Part shown: piece by piece, positions 11,482 to 21,182 of the stretch
Numbering within the stretch: position 1 is the stretch's first letter
Layout of the letters: each line of letters opens with the position of its first letter
Assembly (NCBI GenBank): GCA_945877815.1
Contig: CAMDWJ010000007.1
Span: 1 to 64,000 of the forward strand
DNA from: Caenispirillum bisanense
Lineage (GTDB): Bacteria; Pseudomonadota; Alphaproteobacteria; Rhodospirillales; UBA2165
DNA: 64,000 nt
Direction of reading: 5' to 3'
Position numbers and translations under genes: made by a program
The notes under the pieces: model-generated
The model's database searches: none
What the model was told of the DNA's origin: nothing
What the model saw: the letters and a program-made list of their open reading frames with translations, nothing else

Positions 11482-12133
11482 GTTCACGTCCTTTGATTTT
11501 CAGGCCCTTGATCCTGAGGATCGTCGCCTGGTCATCGGATAAAGACCGGATACGCTCTACATCAATATGCCATTTTTTCTCGGCAATCGTCAATTCTTCC
11601 TCGACGCGCACACCCTTCAAGAACAGAAATTCGCCGCCCGGCGCCAGCAGCGGCTGCGCCAAATCGAGCAATTTATCCAATGGTGCCAAGGCTCTAGCCG
11701 TAATTGTGCGGGCCAGCTCGGGACGCTGAAATTGTTCGATGCGGCCGGCGAAAATCTCCACGTCCGTGTCGGTATCGCGCGCCACTTCCTGCAAAAACGA
11801 ACATTTTTTGCGGCTGGACTCAATCAAAGTGACGTTTGGAACGCCCATGATCGCGAGCACCAAACCCGGAAATCCCGCCCCGGATCCAATATCGACCAGG
11901 GGCGATGGATCGGGCGCGAGCAGGGGGAAAAGCTGAGCCGAGTCCAAGAAATGCCGTCGCCAAAGGTCTTGCAGGCTCGCCGCCGAGACCAGGCTCATCA
12001 TTCGGTGCCAGCGATCGAGCAGATCGGCATAGCGGTCCAGCCGCTCCAATGTTTCACGTGAAACATTGGTCCGCCGACCGAACTCTTCCATGGTCATGGG
12101 GAGGAGGGGCTGGGACAAAGGGGGCTGGGTCAA
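11468..12133 (-). CDS. rsmG: 16S rRNA m7G527 methyltransferase RsmG
   Basis: Methylates N7 of G527 in 16S rRNA using S-adenosylmethionine. Visible motifs are the SAM-binding LVDIGSGAGFPGLVLAI and RKKCSFLQEV, plus ITARALAPLDKLLDLA. The start is unclear: TTG 12133 lies directly beside a parS site, and ATG codons at 12097 and 12091 also fit; none has a good ribosome-binding site. A perfect parS lies inside the gene (12050-12065) and encodes part of NVSRETL, so the partition site and the protein sequence constrain each other. The gene follows mnmG as in most bacteria. Confidence 0.94.
   Translation of the reverse strand: MTQPPLSQPLLPMTMEEFGRRTNVSRETLERLDRYADLLDRWHRMMSLVSAASLQDLWRRHFLDSAQLFPLLAPDPSPLVDIGSGAGFPGLVLAIMGVPNVTLIESSRKKCSFLQEVARDTDTDVEIFAGRIEQFQRPELARTITARALAPLDKLLDLAQPLLAPGGEFLFLKGVRVEEELTIAEKKWHIDVERIRSLSDDQATILRIKGLKIKGREHDPR
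12050..12065. promoter_or_regulatory. parS: parS site 1, inside rsmG
   Basis: A perfect 16-bp palindrome TGTTTCACGTGAAACA, the bacterial parS consensus. It lies within rsmG codons for VSRET. ParB should bind and load here. Confidence 0.95.
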
Positions 12134-12149
12134 TGTTTCACGTGAAACA
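12134..12149. promoter_or_regulatory. parS: parS site 2, between mnmG and rsmG
   Basis: A second perfect TGTTTCACGTGAAACA, 84 bp from site 1. It occupies the whole gap between the mnmG stop and the presumed rsmG start, so ParB binding could affect rsmG-parAB expression (inference). Confidence 0.95.
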
Positions 12150-12150
12150 T

Positions 12151-14034
12151 TCAGGCGGCCGACCGTTCGGCGCGCCGGACATATCCGAGCAGTGTGGTCA
12201 GGGCGGCCGGGGTGATGCCTGGGATGCGCGCCGCAGCGGCGAGGGTCGCCGGCTGGGCACGGGTGAGTTTGGTCCGCACTTCCGTGGAGAGCCCGCCGAT
12301 CGCCTGATAATCGAGGCTCGCGGGCAATTGCAGGGCTTCGTCCCGACGATAGGTCCGCACGTCGCTCTCCTGCCGATCCATATAGCCGGCATAGCGTCCG
12401 ACGATTTCCAGCTGTTCCTGGATGTCGATCGGCCAGTTTCCAATGGCGGGCCAGACTTTTACGATCGCGGAGAAATCGATGTCTGGATTGGCCAAAAGAT
12501 CAAGCGCGCAGCGGCGGACGCCGTCCTGATTGACCGCAAACCCCCGACGAGCCAGCTCCGACGGGCTGGCAGCGCACGCCGCGATCTGCGCGAAGGCGCG
12601 GTCCAGGTTCTCTTGTTTTTGGCGGAAAACCTGGGCCCGCGCGCCACTCACACAGCCCGCCGCAAGGCCCAGCGGGGTCAGACGCTGATCGGCATTGTCG
12701 GCCCGCAACCGCAGCCGATATTCGGCCCGCGAAGTGAACATCCTGTAGGGTTCTTCGGTTCCCAAAGTCACCAGATCATCGATCAGAACGCCGATATAGG
12801 CATCGGCACGATCGATCAGCATGGGTGGCTGACCACCGGCGCTCCGGGCAGCGTTGATGCCGGCCACAATGCCTTGGGCGCCGGCTTCCTCGTATCCCGT
12901 CGTGCCGTTGATCTGGCCGGCGAGATAGAGTCCGGGCACCCGCTGGGTCTCCAAACTCGGCTGCAATTCCCTGGGATCGACGAAATCATATTCGATAGCG
13001 TAACCGGGCCGAATGACCCTCGCTCGTTCCAATCCCGGAATAGTTTTGATGAGATCGAGTTGAACATCCTTGGGCAGCGAGGTCGAAATCCCGTTGGGAT
13101 AAACCGTGATATCCTCGAGCCCTTCCGGTTCCAAAAAAATCTGATGATGGGTACGGTCGGCGAAACGGACCACCTTATCTTCGATCGAAGGACAGTAGCG
13201 GGGACCGGTGCTGGAAATCTGGCCCGAATACATAGGTGCGCGGTGGAGGTTGGCCCGGATGATGTCGTGCGTTTCCGGGGTGGTCGCCGTGATGCCACAC
13301 GGAATCTGGGGCACCGCGATCTTGTCGGTCAGGAACGAAAAAGGCCGAGGCGGCGTATCGCCATGCTGCAAGGTAAGGCCAGCCCAATCGATGGTCCGCC
13401 CATCGAGCCTCGGCGGGGTCCCGGTCTTGAGTCGCCCGAGGCGGAATCCGAGCCGCTTGATGGTGAAGGCAAGCCCGATCGCCGGCTTTTCCGACACACG
13501 ACCGGCCGGGATCTGGGTTTCGCCGACATGGATCAGACCGCGGAGGAAGGTTCCCGTCGTAATCACGACCTTGGGTGCCGTCAGGGTCCGCCCGTCGGCC
13601 AGGATCACTCCGGCGACGGAACCCTGATCGTCGAGGGTCAAGTCTTCGACCGCGCCTTCCTGGATCTCCAGATTGGGCTGTTCGGCCAGAACCTCGGCCA
13701 TGCCTTTGCGATACAGCGCCCGGTCAGCCTGCGCGCGCGGACCGCGCACGGCCGGACCCTTGCTTTGATTGAGCATGCGGAACTGGATACCCGCACGATC
13801 GATCACGCGCCCCATCACCCCGTCGAGCGCATCGATCTCGCGTACCAGCTGGCCCTTGGCCAATCCGCCGATCGCCGGATTGCACGACATCTCGCCGACT
13901 GTGGTGAACGAATGGGTCACCAGCAATGTGCGGGCGCCGACGCGCGCGGCGGCGGCGGCAGCCTCGCATCCGGCATGGCCGGCGCCGATCACGATTACGT
14001 CGTACGGCACATCTTGGGAATTTGGGGACGCCAT
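12151..14034 (-). CDS. mnmG: tRNA uridine-5-carboxymethylaminomethyl modification enzyme MnmG
   Basis: With MnmE it installs the cmnm5 group on wobble uridine 34 of several tRNAs, using FAD, NADH and a folate one-carbon donor. The N-terminal [16 protein letters not shown] is the FAD-binding Rossmann motif; [12 protein letters not shown] and the PCGIT region are family signatures, and the helical C-terminal domain that contacts MnmE is complete. 627 residues is normal. The start is ATG 14034. The gene heads the leftward mnmG-rsmG-parA-parB cluster and is flanked by parS sites on both sides; mnmE lies just upstream in the same direction. Confidence 0.97.
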   Translation of the reverse strand: MASPNSQDVPYDVIVIGAGHAGCEAAAAAARVGARTLLVTHSFTTVGEMSCNPAIGGLAKGQLVREIDALDGVMGRVIDRAGIQFRMLNQSKGPAVRGPRAQADRALYRKGMAEVLAEQPNLEIQEGAVEDLTLDDQGSVAGVILADGRTLTAPKVVITTGTFLRGLIHVGETQIPAGRVSEKPAIGLAFTIKRLGFRLGRLKTGTPPRLDGRTIDWAGLTLQHGDTPPRPFSFLTDKIAVPQIPCGITATTPETHDIIRANLHRAPMYSGQISSTGPRYCPSIEDKVVRFADRTHHQIFLEPEGLEDITVYPNGISTSLPKDVQLDLIKTIPGLERARVIRPGYAIEYDFVDPRELQPSLETQRVPGLYLAGQINGTTGYEEAGAQGIVAGINAARSAGGQPPMLIDRADAYIGVLIDDLVTLGTEEPYRMFTSRAEYRLRLRADNADQRLTPLGLAAGCVSGARAQVFRQKQENLDRAFAQIAACAASPSELARRGFAVNQDGVRRCALDLLANPDIDFSAIVKVWPAIGNWPIDIQEQLEIVGRYAGYMDRQESDVRTYRRDEALQLPASLDYQAIGGLSTEVRTKLTRAQPATLAAAARIPGITPAALTTLLGYVRRAERSAA

Positions 14035-14096
14035 CGCGGCGGAATGTAAGAGTCATCGCTCACAGCGTCAATCGAGGGAATCGCCGGACTACAGGA

Positions 14097-14112
14097 TGTT
14101 TCACGTGAAACA
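14097..14112. promoter_or_regulatory. parS: parS site 3, between mnmE and mnmG
   Basis: A third perfect TGTTTCACGTGAAACA in the 100-bp gap upstream of mnmG, about 2 kb from sites 1 and 2. It probably lies in or near the mnmG promoter. Confidence 0.95.
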
Positions 14113-14134
14113 CGCGCCGCTAAATCTAGCGTTG

Positions 14135-15457
14135 TCACTTCCCGATGCAGAATTCGGCGAAGATGACTCCCAGAATTTCCTCGACATCGACGCGGCCGGT
14201 AATGCGTCCCAATGAACGTGCGGCGAGGCGCAGATCTTCCGCCGCGAGTTCAGAGGCCGAGGCCGCCAGGAAACGCGCGAACGCCCTTTGGCAATCGATC
14301 AAAGCCTGGCGGTGACGATCGCGCGTGAGCGCCGGCGCGGCAGCCGGCTGGAATCTCTGGCGCACGGCATCGCCCAGAGCCGCCTCCAATCTATCCAGCC
14401 CGGCGCCCGATTTAGCCGACACACCGATGAAGGGGGCCTCAGGAATGACGCCAAGATCAATTTTATTAACAATAACAATGGTATCACCGTCGATCATCGC
14501 CACCGTCGCCGGATCGCGCGCGGGCCAAACCCCGCCATCGAACACGGCCAATTTCAGATCCGCCTGCTCCGCGCGGGCTTTCGCGCGGCGCACGCCCTCG
14601 CGTTCGATATCGCCGCCCGCCTCGCGCAAACCGGCCGTATCGGCCAGGATTACAGGAAATCCGCCAAGATCGAGATGGATCTCGATGACGTCGCGCGTCG
14701 TGCCGGCGGTTTCCGACACGATCGCCGCATCGCGGCGCGCCAAGCGATTGAGAAGGCTCGATTTTCCCGCGTTGGGCGGGCCGATGATCGCGATCGACAC
14801 GCCGCCGCGCAGGATCTCGCCGCGCCGTCCGTCATCGAGGTGAACGGCGATTTCGCCCGAAATCCTGCGGATTTCCGCCGCGACTTTCGCCCGCAAACCT
14901 GGCGGCAAATCCTCATCGGAAAAGTCGATTTCGGCTTCGAAAAACGCGATAGCAGCAATGAGTTCGCTCCGCCAGCGCTCGTAAAGTGCGCCAAGTTCGC
15001 CCGCCATCTGCCGGCGCGCCTGACGGAGCTGCGCTTCGGTCTCAGCATCGACCAAATCGGCGAGCCCTTCCGCCTCGGTCAAATCCATTTTTCCGTGTTC
15101 GAAAGCGCGGCGCGTGAATTCGCCAGGCTCGGCCATGCGCACTGCGGGAACCGCGCCAAGGGCGCGCGCTATCTGTGCGATCGCCGCCGCACCCCCATGC
15201 AAATGCAGCTCCAGCACGTCTTCGCCGGTGAAACTGGCGGGTGCCGGAAACCACAAGGCAAGGCCGTCATCGACGATGTCGCCGCTCCGCGGACCCCGCA
15301 CCGCAACACGTGTGGCCACCCTCGGCTTTGGAACCGCATCGCCTGTCAGCGCTTCATGCACCTGCGCGGCGCGCGGTCCCGAAATGCGCCACACCGCGAC
15401 GCCGGCGCGGCCGGGTGCGCTTGCCAGGGCGAAAATCGTATCGTTAAGGTGATCCAT
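14135..15457 (-). CDS. mnmE: tRNA modification GTPase MnmE
   Basis: The GTPase partner of MnmG. The N-terminal folate-binding domain begins [20 protein letters not shown]. The central G domain shows [12 protein letters not shown] (G1), GTTRD (G2), DTAG (G3) and NKID (G4). The C-terminus ends in FAEFCIGK, which carries the catalytic Cys motif. The ATG at 15457 gives 440 residues and the expected N-terminus; the open frame continues upstream to 15604, but that part overlaps the divergent DUF255 gene and does not resemble MnmE. The two ATG codons overlap on opposite strands. Confidence 0.96.
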   Translation of the reverse strand: MDHLNDTIFALASAPGRAGVAVWRISGPRAAQVHEALTGDAVPKPRVATRVAVRGPRSGDIVDDGLALWFPAPASFTGEDVLELHLHGGAAAIAQIARALGAVPAVRMAEPGEFTRRAFEHGKMDLTEAEGLADLVDAETEAQLRQARRQMAGELGALYERWRSELIAAIAFFEAEIDFSDEDLPPGLRAKVAAEIRRISGEIAVHLDDGRRGEILRGGVSIAIIGPPNAGKSSLLNRLARRDAAIVSETAGTTRDVIEIHLDLGGFPVILADTAGLREAGGDIEREGVRRAKARAEQADLKLAVFDGGVWPARDPATVAMIDGDTIVIVNKIDLGVIPEAPFIGVSAKSGAGLDRLEAALGDAVRQRFQPAAAPALTRDRHRQALIDCQRAFARFLAASASELAAEDLRLAARSLGRITGRVDVEEILGVIFAEFCIGK

Positions 15458-17537
15458 GAGCGAGAACAGCCAGACTTCCAATGCGCCGGCAACGAACCGG
15501 CTCGCCGGCGAAACCAGCCCGTATCTGTTACAGCACAAGAGCAATCCCGTCGACTGGTACCCCTGGGGCGAGGAAGCCTTCGCGCGCGCGCAAGCCGATG
15601 ACAAGCCGATCTTGCTGTCGATCGGTTATGCCGCCTGCCATTGGTGCCATGTCATGGCACACGAGAGTTTCGAGGACGAACAAATCGCCGCTCTGATGAA
15701 CGAGCTGTTCGTCTGCATCAAGGTCGACCGCGAGGAACGTCCCGATGTGGACGCGCTCTATATGACGGCGCTGCAATCGATGGGACAGCAAGGCGGCTGG
15801 CCGCTGACCATGTTCCTCACTCCCGACGGCAAGCCGTTCCTCGGCGGCACCTATTTTCCGCCGACCCCGCGCTACGGCGCGCCCGCATTTCCGGATGTGC
15901 TGCGCACCATCTCACGCCTTTACGCGGACGAGCGCGACAAGATCGTCGGAAATGTCGCGGCCATCGCCGACGCGCTGAAAAACCGCTCGCAGATTCCGCC
16001 CAAACAAAATGCCGGTCTCGCCGCGATCGCGCAGCTCGACGGCCTAGCCCAAGACGCGCTCGGCATGATGGATATGGAGCATGGCGGCACGCACGGTGCG
16101 CCAAAATTCCCGCAGCCCTCGCTGCTCGCCTTCCTGTGGCGCGCCGCATTACGCACACATAATACCGAACTTGCGCGCGCGGTGACGCTTTCGCTGACGC
16201 AAATGTGCCAGGGCGGCATCTACGATCATCTCGGCGGCGGCTTCGCGCGTTATTCGACCGATCCTTATTGGCTCGCGCCGCATTTCGAAAAAATGCTCTA
16301 CGACAATGCCCAACTCATCGAGTTGTTGGCGCTTGTATGGACGCGCACCGGCGATGCGCTCTACGCGCAACGCATCCGCGAGACCATCGAGTGGAGCTTG
16401 CGCGAACTCGCCACCTCCGACGGCGCCTTTGCCGGAACCCTCGATGCCGACAGCGAGGGCGAGGAGGGGCGCTTCTATGTCTGGAGCGAAGACGAGATCG
16501 ATCGCGTGTTGGGCGTGGATGCGCCGCGCTTCAAGCAAGTCTACGATGTGCGGCCGGCCGGCAATTGGGAAGGCCATACCATTCTCAACCGCTCGAAAAA
16601 TCTCGCGCTCGGCGACAGCGAACAGGAAATGGTTCTCGCCGTCGCACGCGCGAAGCTGCTCGACGAGCGCGCCAAACGCGTGCGCCCCGCCCTCGACGAC
16701 AAGATCCTCGCCGATTGGAACGGGCTGATGATCGCGGCACTTGCCTATGCCGCATCGTTATTCGACGAACCCCACTGGCTCGCCGCCGCACAGCGTGCCT
16801 ACAATTTTGTCGTCACGCACATGCAAGCTTTGGTGAAAGATGAAACGCGGTTGCGTCATTCCTGGCGCGACGGAGTGGCGCTCGATCGCGATGTTGTGGA
16901 CGATTACGCGCAGATGATCCGCGCTGCATTGGCGCTCCATCAAGCAACGGGCGAGGGGCGTTATCTCGCCGACGCGATGGCTTGGGACGAGATCTGCGAC
17001 AAACATTTCTGGGATGCGGAGAGCGGCGGCTATTTCTTGAGCGCCGACGATGCCACCGATCTGGTCGCGCGCACCCGCACCGCCTACGACAATGCGACGC
17101 CGTCCGGCAACGGCACGATGGTGGAAAATCTTGCGCGCCTGTTTTATCTCACCGGCGACGAGACTTATCGCAAGAAGGCAGAAACCATCGTCGATATTTT
17201 CACGCGGCAATCGCCCGACCAGTACGTCAATATGCCCGGTGTGCTGAACGGTTTCGAATTGCTTAGCCTCGCGGTGCAGATCGTCGTCATCGGCCCAAGC
17301 AAGGCTTCTGGCGACGATCCGGCACGCGCGGACCTTGTGCGGACCGCCATCGGTGCCGGCCTGCCCAATCTGGTGCTGACGCAGATCGGCTCCGATGCGG
17401 TCCTGCCCGCCGGCCATGCCGCGCACGGCAAGACGATGGTAAGCGGTGCCGCGACCGCCTATGTCTGCATCGGCCAGACCTGCGGCTTGCCGGTGACGAA
17501 TGCGGCAACCCTGAAGGAACAGTTGGCCGCGCTCTAA
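15456..17537 (+). CDS. DUF255 thioredoxin-domain protein (YyaL/SSP411 family)
   Basis: A 693-residue protein with an N-terminal thioredoxin-like domain ([20 protein letters not shown], then [13 protein letters not shown] with a CxxC active site) and a long alpha/alpha-barrel resembling N-acylglucosamine 2-epimerases. The family is widespread (human SPATA20) but its substrate is not established; no signal peptide is seen, so it is probably cytoplasmic. Start ATG 15456 is the only in-frame start, since a TGA precedes it, and it has AAGGTG at good spacing. That ribosome-binding site lies in the coding sequence of the divergent mnmE. Confidence 0.92.
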   Translation: MSENSQTSNAPATNRLAGETSPYLLQHKSNPVDWYPWGEEAFARAQADDKPILLSIGYAACHWCHVMAHESFEDEQIAALMNELFVCIKVDREERPDVDALYMTALQSMGQQGGWPLTMFLTPDGKPFLGGTYFPPTPRYGAPAFPDVLRTISRLYADERDKIVGNVAAIADALKNRSQIPPKQNAGLAAIAQLDGLAQDALGMMDMEHGGTHGAPKFPQPSLLAFLWRAALRTHNTELARAVTLSLTQMCQGGIYDHLGGGFARYSTDPYWLAPHFEKMLYDNAQLIELLALVWTRTGDALYAQRIRETIEWSLRELATSDGAFAGTLDADSEGEEGRFYVWSEDEIDRVLGVDAPRFKQVYDVRPAGNWEGHTILNRSKNLALGDSEQEMVLAVARAKLLDERAKRVRPALDDKILADWNGLMIAALAYAASLFDEPHWLAAAQRAYNFVVTHMQALVKDETRLRHSWRDGVALDRDVVDDYAQMIRAALALHQATGEGRYLADAMAWDEICDKHFWDAESGGYFLSADDATDLVARTRTAYDNATPSGNGTMVENLARLFYLTGDETYRKKAETIVDIFTRQSPDQYVNMPGVLNGFELLSLAVQIVVIGPSKASGDDPARADLVRTAIGAGLPNLVLTQIGSDAVLPAGHAAHGKTMVSGAATAYVCIGQTCGLPVTNAATLKEQLAAL

Positions 17538-17789
17538 GCACCGCATCCCCGGGAGTCCGCTGACATTCCGCTCGAGCGACGCCCGATCTGTGGCGAAGGC
17601 CGGAAGGTTTGCCCCGAGGTAAAATTAAGCGCCGTATGAACCGGGCCCTCGGATCAAGCTCCCGGATATGAGAAAACACATGACCGCGCTGATAGCTTCA
17701 CCTTGTCGACGGGCCATTCACCCAACGCGGCATTCACTCGTTGCCGCTGTTGTTTTCGGTTCCCTCAATGGAGGAAAACAAAGAAGGCT
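17538..17789. other. Intergenic gap before the amidohydrolase gene
   Basis: 252 bp with no credible gene. Base composition changes here from G+C-rich to more A+T-rich, which marks the left edge of an apparently acquired segment. No integrase, tRNA or terminal repeat is visible. Confidence 0.4.
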
Positions 17790-18806
17790 ATGTTCGCTAT
17801 CGTTAGTGCCGTAATTTGTGCCGTTGTGACTCCGGCAATCGCGCAGGTAGACGCCCCTGCTGTGGGGTCGATTCCAATCATAGATGTTCACAATCAGTAT
17901 GACGGCAGTTTTTCCCACGATGCCATTCTTGAGCGTATGAATGGCAGCGGAATAAGCCGGATGATTCTCTCACCGCATGCAAACGCGATCGACTCGGAGC
18001 TGATTTCATTCGGCCAGAAGCACCCCGATCGACTGACGATTGCTGTGCGAACTAAAACCACTGCCTTTGAAAGCGGTAAATCCGATTCGGTTGTCGGACA
18101 GATCATGCGGCCGGAATACGGAGGCACGCAGGAAATATTGTTTTGGCATCAAGCGAAGCCCGTCAAAATAAATGGTAAGGAAAAGACAGCCGGCGAGTGG
18201 AATTTGGATATCGAAAGCCCATTCATCCAACAGGTGATCTCAGCGATTCGTGCTCGCGGTTGGCCAGTGATGACACATTACGAATTTAACGGCTCTCAGT
18301 CGAAGTCCAAAACACAAGCCATGATGAAGAAGTTTGAAAATGTGCTTGAGCGAAATTTAGACCTGAACTTTGGTTTGGTGCATCGTGGACAATTAGACGC
18401 GAACGAGACCCGTCGACTCATTGAAACACACCCAAATATATTTTGTGTCCTCTCTGAGTCGGCCGGATGGCGGCAAGAAGCTGGCATGACGTCTGTATTC
18501 AATGAGGGCGGCATGCTTGCAACGGAGTGGCGTAACCTATTTTTGGAACACCCGGACAAATTCGTTTTGTCCTTCGACGCCCCTTTCGGTCAATTGTGGA
18601 CCAGCCAGATTCCGCACGATACATCGATATGGCGGCGAACGCTGCAACGGCTTCCCCCCGTCGTCGGCCACAAGCTCGGACATGAAAATGCCGAGAGATT
18701 GTGGAAACTGCCGCCAACCCAACCAATTTCGATGCTCGCTGGGCTACCCGAGGGTTCAGGGGGCCTCCCCAAAGGAAAGAAAGGCAAGAAGGGCCCCGCT
18801 GAATAG
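17790..18806 (+). CDS. Amidohydrolase-like (Amidohydro_2) exported protein
   Basis: A 338-residue protein with a signal peptide (MFAIVSAVICAVVTPAIA) and a TIM-barrel metal-hydrolase pattern: IIDVHNQYD at the N-terminus, PVMTHYEFNG, GLVHRGQ, and FDAPFG near the end. In amidohydrolases the first motif is normally HxH; here the second His is replaced (VHNQ), so metal binding may be altered. A Lys/Gly-rich tail ends the protein. Start ATG 17790 sits behind AAGAAGG; an upstream start at 17703 would hide the signal peptide. Codon use is more A+T-rich than in the neighbours, suggesting transfer. The substrate is unknown. Confidence 0.7.
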   Translation: MFAIVSAVICAVVTPAIAQVDAPAVGSIPIIDVHNQYDGSFSHDAILERMNGSGISRMILSPHANAIDSELISFGQKHPDRLTIAVRTKTTAFESGKSDSVVGQIMRPEYGGTQEILFWHQAKPVKINGKEKTAGEWNLDIESPFIQQVISAIRARGWPVMTHYEFNGSQSKSKTQAMMKKFENVLERNLDLNFGLVHRGQLDANETRRLIETHPNIFCVLSESAGWRQEAGMTSVFNEGGMLATEWRNLFLEHPDKFVLSFDAPFGQLWTSQIPHDTSIWRRTLQRLPPVVGHKLGHENAERLWKLPPTQPISMLAGLPEGSGGLPKGKKGKKGPAE

Positions 18807-19105
18807 TGGCTATCTATCCTTGCCAACTTATCAGCATTCATCAACACCAGAAAATCAAATCAATCCATCGTAGCGGTGTCGGTTACAAAGCTGGCGCCGT
18901 TTTCATTTTCGCAGTCTTAAATTGTCGTTCTGTGTCCTCCGCCAACTCTTCATGACCGGACCTTAAGAATTTCCTCCATGTAGAATTAGAATCCGGGCCT
19001 TACCGCGAGAGTCGCAATTATTCCTGCGCTTTTTATCAAATGACGCCTTGAGAGTTCTACTGCGAGCCTCCGTCATGGCGGATCGAAAATACGGGTGATG
19101 CGAGC
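18807..19105. other. Gene-free stretch after the amidohydrolase
   Basis: 299 bp in which I see no gene, repeat or terminator. It is A+T-richer than the genome around it and leads into two decayed coding fragments, so it is probably eroded coding sequence. Confidence 0.4.
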
Positions 19106-19354
19106 TTGGTGAACACACGTGGTCCACAGGCCCTCAACGAGATCACACCGGCCGAGCGGATCGTGACGCAATATCGACCCAACCATCGCGACATCAACGT
19201 TATTCGTTATGGCCATCGCCTTCCCAATGGAAACACGATCCTGGTCGAGCGCACAAAGACCGTCGAGATCGCGCCTAATTCCGAAATCGTGTGGCAAGTG
19301 CGCCTCGCCAATGTCAGCCCCGACGATGGCGATCAGCTAAATCCATCTCGGTGA
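19106..19354 (+). pseudogene. Fragment resembling arylsulfotransferase/PQQ-like beta-propeller
   Basis: An open frame of 82 residues with the pattern RLPNGNTILVERTKTVEIAP followed by NSEIVWQVRLANV. This resembles the repeated NGNTL...EI...GEIVW blades of arylsulfotransferase-type propeller proteins, which are normally over 400 residues long. It lacks a start context, a signal peptide and the rest of the propeller. It overlaps the next fragment in another frame, so both look like debris of once complete genes. The family call is tentative. Confidence 0.45.
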
Positions 19355-19613
19355 CAAGGATGTCGCAACGGCGACCTGCGAGGAGTGCCAGACGCTAATC
19401 GATACTTACAACAGAGTGAGCCCCGGGATCGGCGAATTTTATCTCTACGAGGGTGTCTATCACGCCTTCAACAATCCAGACGGCACAACGCTCGGCGGGA
19501 CCCGGATCGTGCGCGGGCAGAAACTGCTGACGCAATACAACGCCAAGGCTACGGAGCTGGCCCAACAGCGCAGCTTGGAATTCCTGGCCAAGCAGTTCGC
19601 GAACCGGCCCTAA
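19341..19613 (+). pseudogene. C-terminal fragment of a dienelactone hydrolase-like protein
   Basis: From just after a stop codon, the frame reads IHLGDKDVATATCEEC, then FYLYEGVYHAFNNPDG and a QRSLEFLAKQF tail. That is the usual C-terminal third of dienelactone hydrolases, including the segment around the catalytic His (YHAFNN). The nucleophile-containing N-terminal part is absent. The best internal start is a GTG at 19416. It is read as a truncated remnant and is convergent with the RidA operon, whose stop lies 21 bp on. Confidence 0.6.
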
Positions 19614-19633
19614 CGGGGCGGCGGCACGAAAAA

Positions 19634-21154
19634 TCAGTTCACAGCGACGATCTCGATGCGCGGATTGCTGTTGCCCGCCCACGAGGCCACGACGATATTC
19701 AATCGAGGCGCGGACCGCGCGCCGCCGAGCGTGCGCTTGAGTTCGGCTTCAACAATTCCCGCCTGAGCGGGATCGCCGATGAAGGCGGTCACCTGGGTTG
19801 TGCGCGACCAATCGGTTCCGGCGCGTTGCAATAATGTGCCCGCATGCGCGAACGCGATCTCGCACGCCTCTGTCGCGCTGCGCGCGGATTCTGCGGTGAA
19901 GGCACGCGTGCCGAACAAGCGCGACGAGGTGACAAGATTGCCCGTGCAGGCCCCCATCGCCATCGGGTCCATATGTTTGAGGCCGGGAATGTCCAAGGTG
20001 CGCCGCGCGCCGGCATCGGAAACGGCCAGAATCTGAAGCCGCACCTGATGGCCTGCAGGCAATTTGGCGGGCGCGTATTTATGCGGTGGGCGATCGGATG
20101 CGTCGGGAAAATGCTCCGACCAGACCTCGTTCAGCACGGTGCGGTCGTCAACCGACGGCATATGGAAGGTCGCGCGCGCGAGTTGGGTTCGGTTCGCCCC
20201 GCCTTGCGCGAGAAAGGTTTCCATATTGCTCAGCGCGGCACGAAGCTGCGCGGCCGGATCGGCGGCGTCGAGCGCGCCTGTGCAGGGATCGGCCGCATTC
20301 AGGCCGGAGGCGACGAGCAGCGGGCCCAACCGCGCGCCGTCGGGAATGGGCCTGCTCTCCGGGCACAAAAAGATTTCGCGAAATCTTTCCTGCGGGCAAT
20401 CGGCGCCGCGCAGCGCGATCATCTCCACGCTGATCTTAAATCGCGCCGTGACGAAGGTGATCAGCCGGTGCAAAGGCGGGCGCGTTTGCGCATCGGGGAA
20501 GACGCGCTCGTAGGCTTTTTGCGCATCGTCGAAATAATCGGCGCTATTGCCAAACAGCGTTACCTGCACCAGATCGCGCGCGCTGCATCCGTTGAGCTTC
20601 AGCAGGGCCGCGATATTCTCGAAATTCTGAATCGCTTCGGCCTCGGTGTCCTCGGGAACGCCGCCATGCGGGACGATCCCATGGACGCGCGAGGTGAAGA
20701 CCCAATCGCCGATCCGCACCGTGGGATCGTGCGCCGGCACACCCGCGATCTCGGTGCGTTTGCGGCGCTGCCCGAGGATGGCCAATCCGTCGAAATGCAC
20801 GAGGTGGCCGGGCGGCAGGGAACCCACAAGCACCTTGAATGCCGGCCGGTCCTGTTCATCGGGAAACATCGCTTCCCATGGCCCATAGACGGCATCGCGA
20901 TCCTCCGCCTTGGTGACATAAGCCACACCACGGCCGATCTCGTCGATCGAGCCCCCGGCGTTGTCCATGAGTGCGCGAAGATGCGCCAGCGCCATATGAA
21001 TCTGCGCCTCCAACCCATCGGCGGGCACGCCGGTAACGAGATCGATGCCGGCCAATCCGTTGGCATAGACCAAACCATCGACGCAGACGCCGAGCGGGAT
21101 CGTCGCACCCGGCAGGTTCGGATACATCTCGAAGAATTGGTCGAGCTTGTTCAT
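19634..21154 (-). CDS. Protein of four fused RidA (YjgF) domains
   Basis: The 506 residues divide into four RidA-like units of about 120-130 residues, at roughly 1-125, 135-260, 265-385 and 390-506. Each ends with a RidA-like strand: RPAFKVLVGSLPPG, RPPLHRLITFV, RPPHKYAPAKLPAG and APRLNIVVASW. RidA proteins normally are single-domain trimers that hydrolyse reactive enamines/imines. The catalytic Arg of E. coli RidA (in its ARSCVEVARLP segment) is not at the matching place in unit 1 (Ala by my alignment), so imine deaminase activity is doubtful. It is the last gene of a leftward operon with a two-domain RidA protein and a GlcG/HbpS protein. Confidence 0.85.
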   Translation of the reverse strand: MNKLDQFFEMYPNLPGATIPLGVCVDGLVYANGLAGIDLVTGVPADGLEAQIHMALAHLRALMDNAGGSIDEIGRGVAYVTKAEDRDAVYGPWEAMFPDEQDRPAFKVLVGSLPPGHLVHFDGLAILGQRRKRTEIAGVPAHDPTVRIGDWVFTSRVHGIVPHGGVPEDTEAEAIQNFENIAALLKLNGCSARDLVQVTLFGNSADYFDDAQKAYERVFPDAQTRPPLHRLITFVTARFKISVEMIALRGADCPQERFREIFLCPESRPIPDGARLGPLLVASGLNAADPCTGALDAADPAAQLRAALSNMETFLAQGGANRTQLARATFHMPSVDDRTVLNEVWSEHFPDASDRPPHKYAPAKLPAGHQVRLQILAVSDAGARRTLDIPGLKHMDPMAMGACTGNLVTSSRLFGTRAFTAESARSATEACEIAFAHAGTLLQRAGTDWSRTTQVTAFIGDPAQAGIVEAELKRTLGGARSAPRLNIVVASWAGNSNPRIEIVAVN

Positions 21155-21182
21155 GCTATTGCGTTCCGTTCGATGTTGCCGG

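Noticed and set aside
11905..14049. A 714-codon open frame opposite mnmG
   Set aside because: It is antisense to mnmG, shows no domain pattern and arises from high-GC codon bias. Similar long shadows occur opposite the four-domain RidA gene (19844-21481), lutB (42889-44499) and mnmE (14288-15601).
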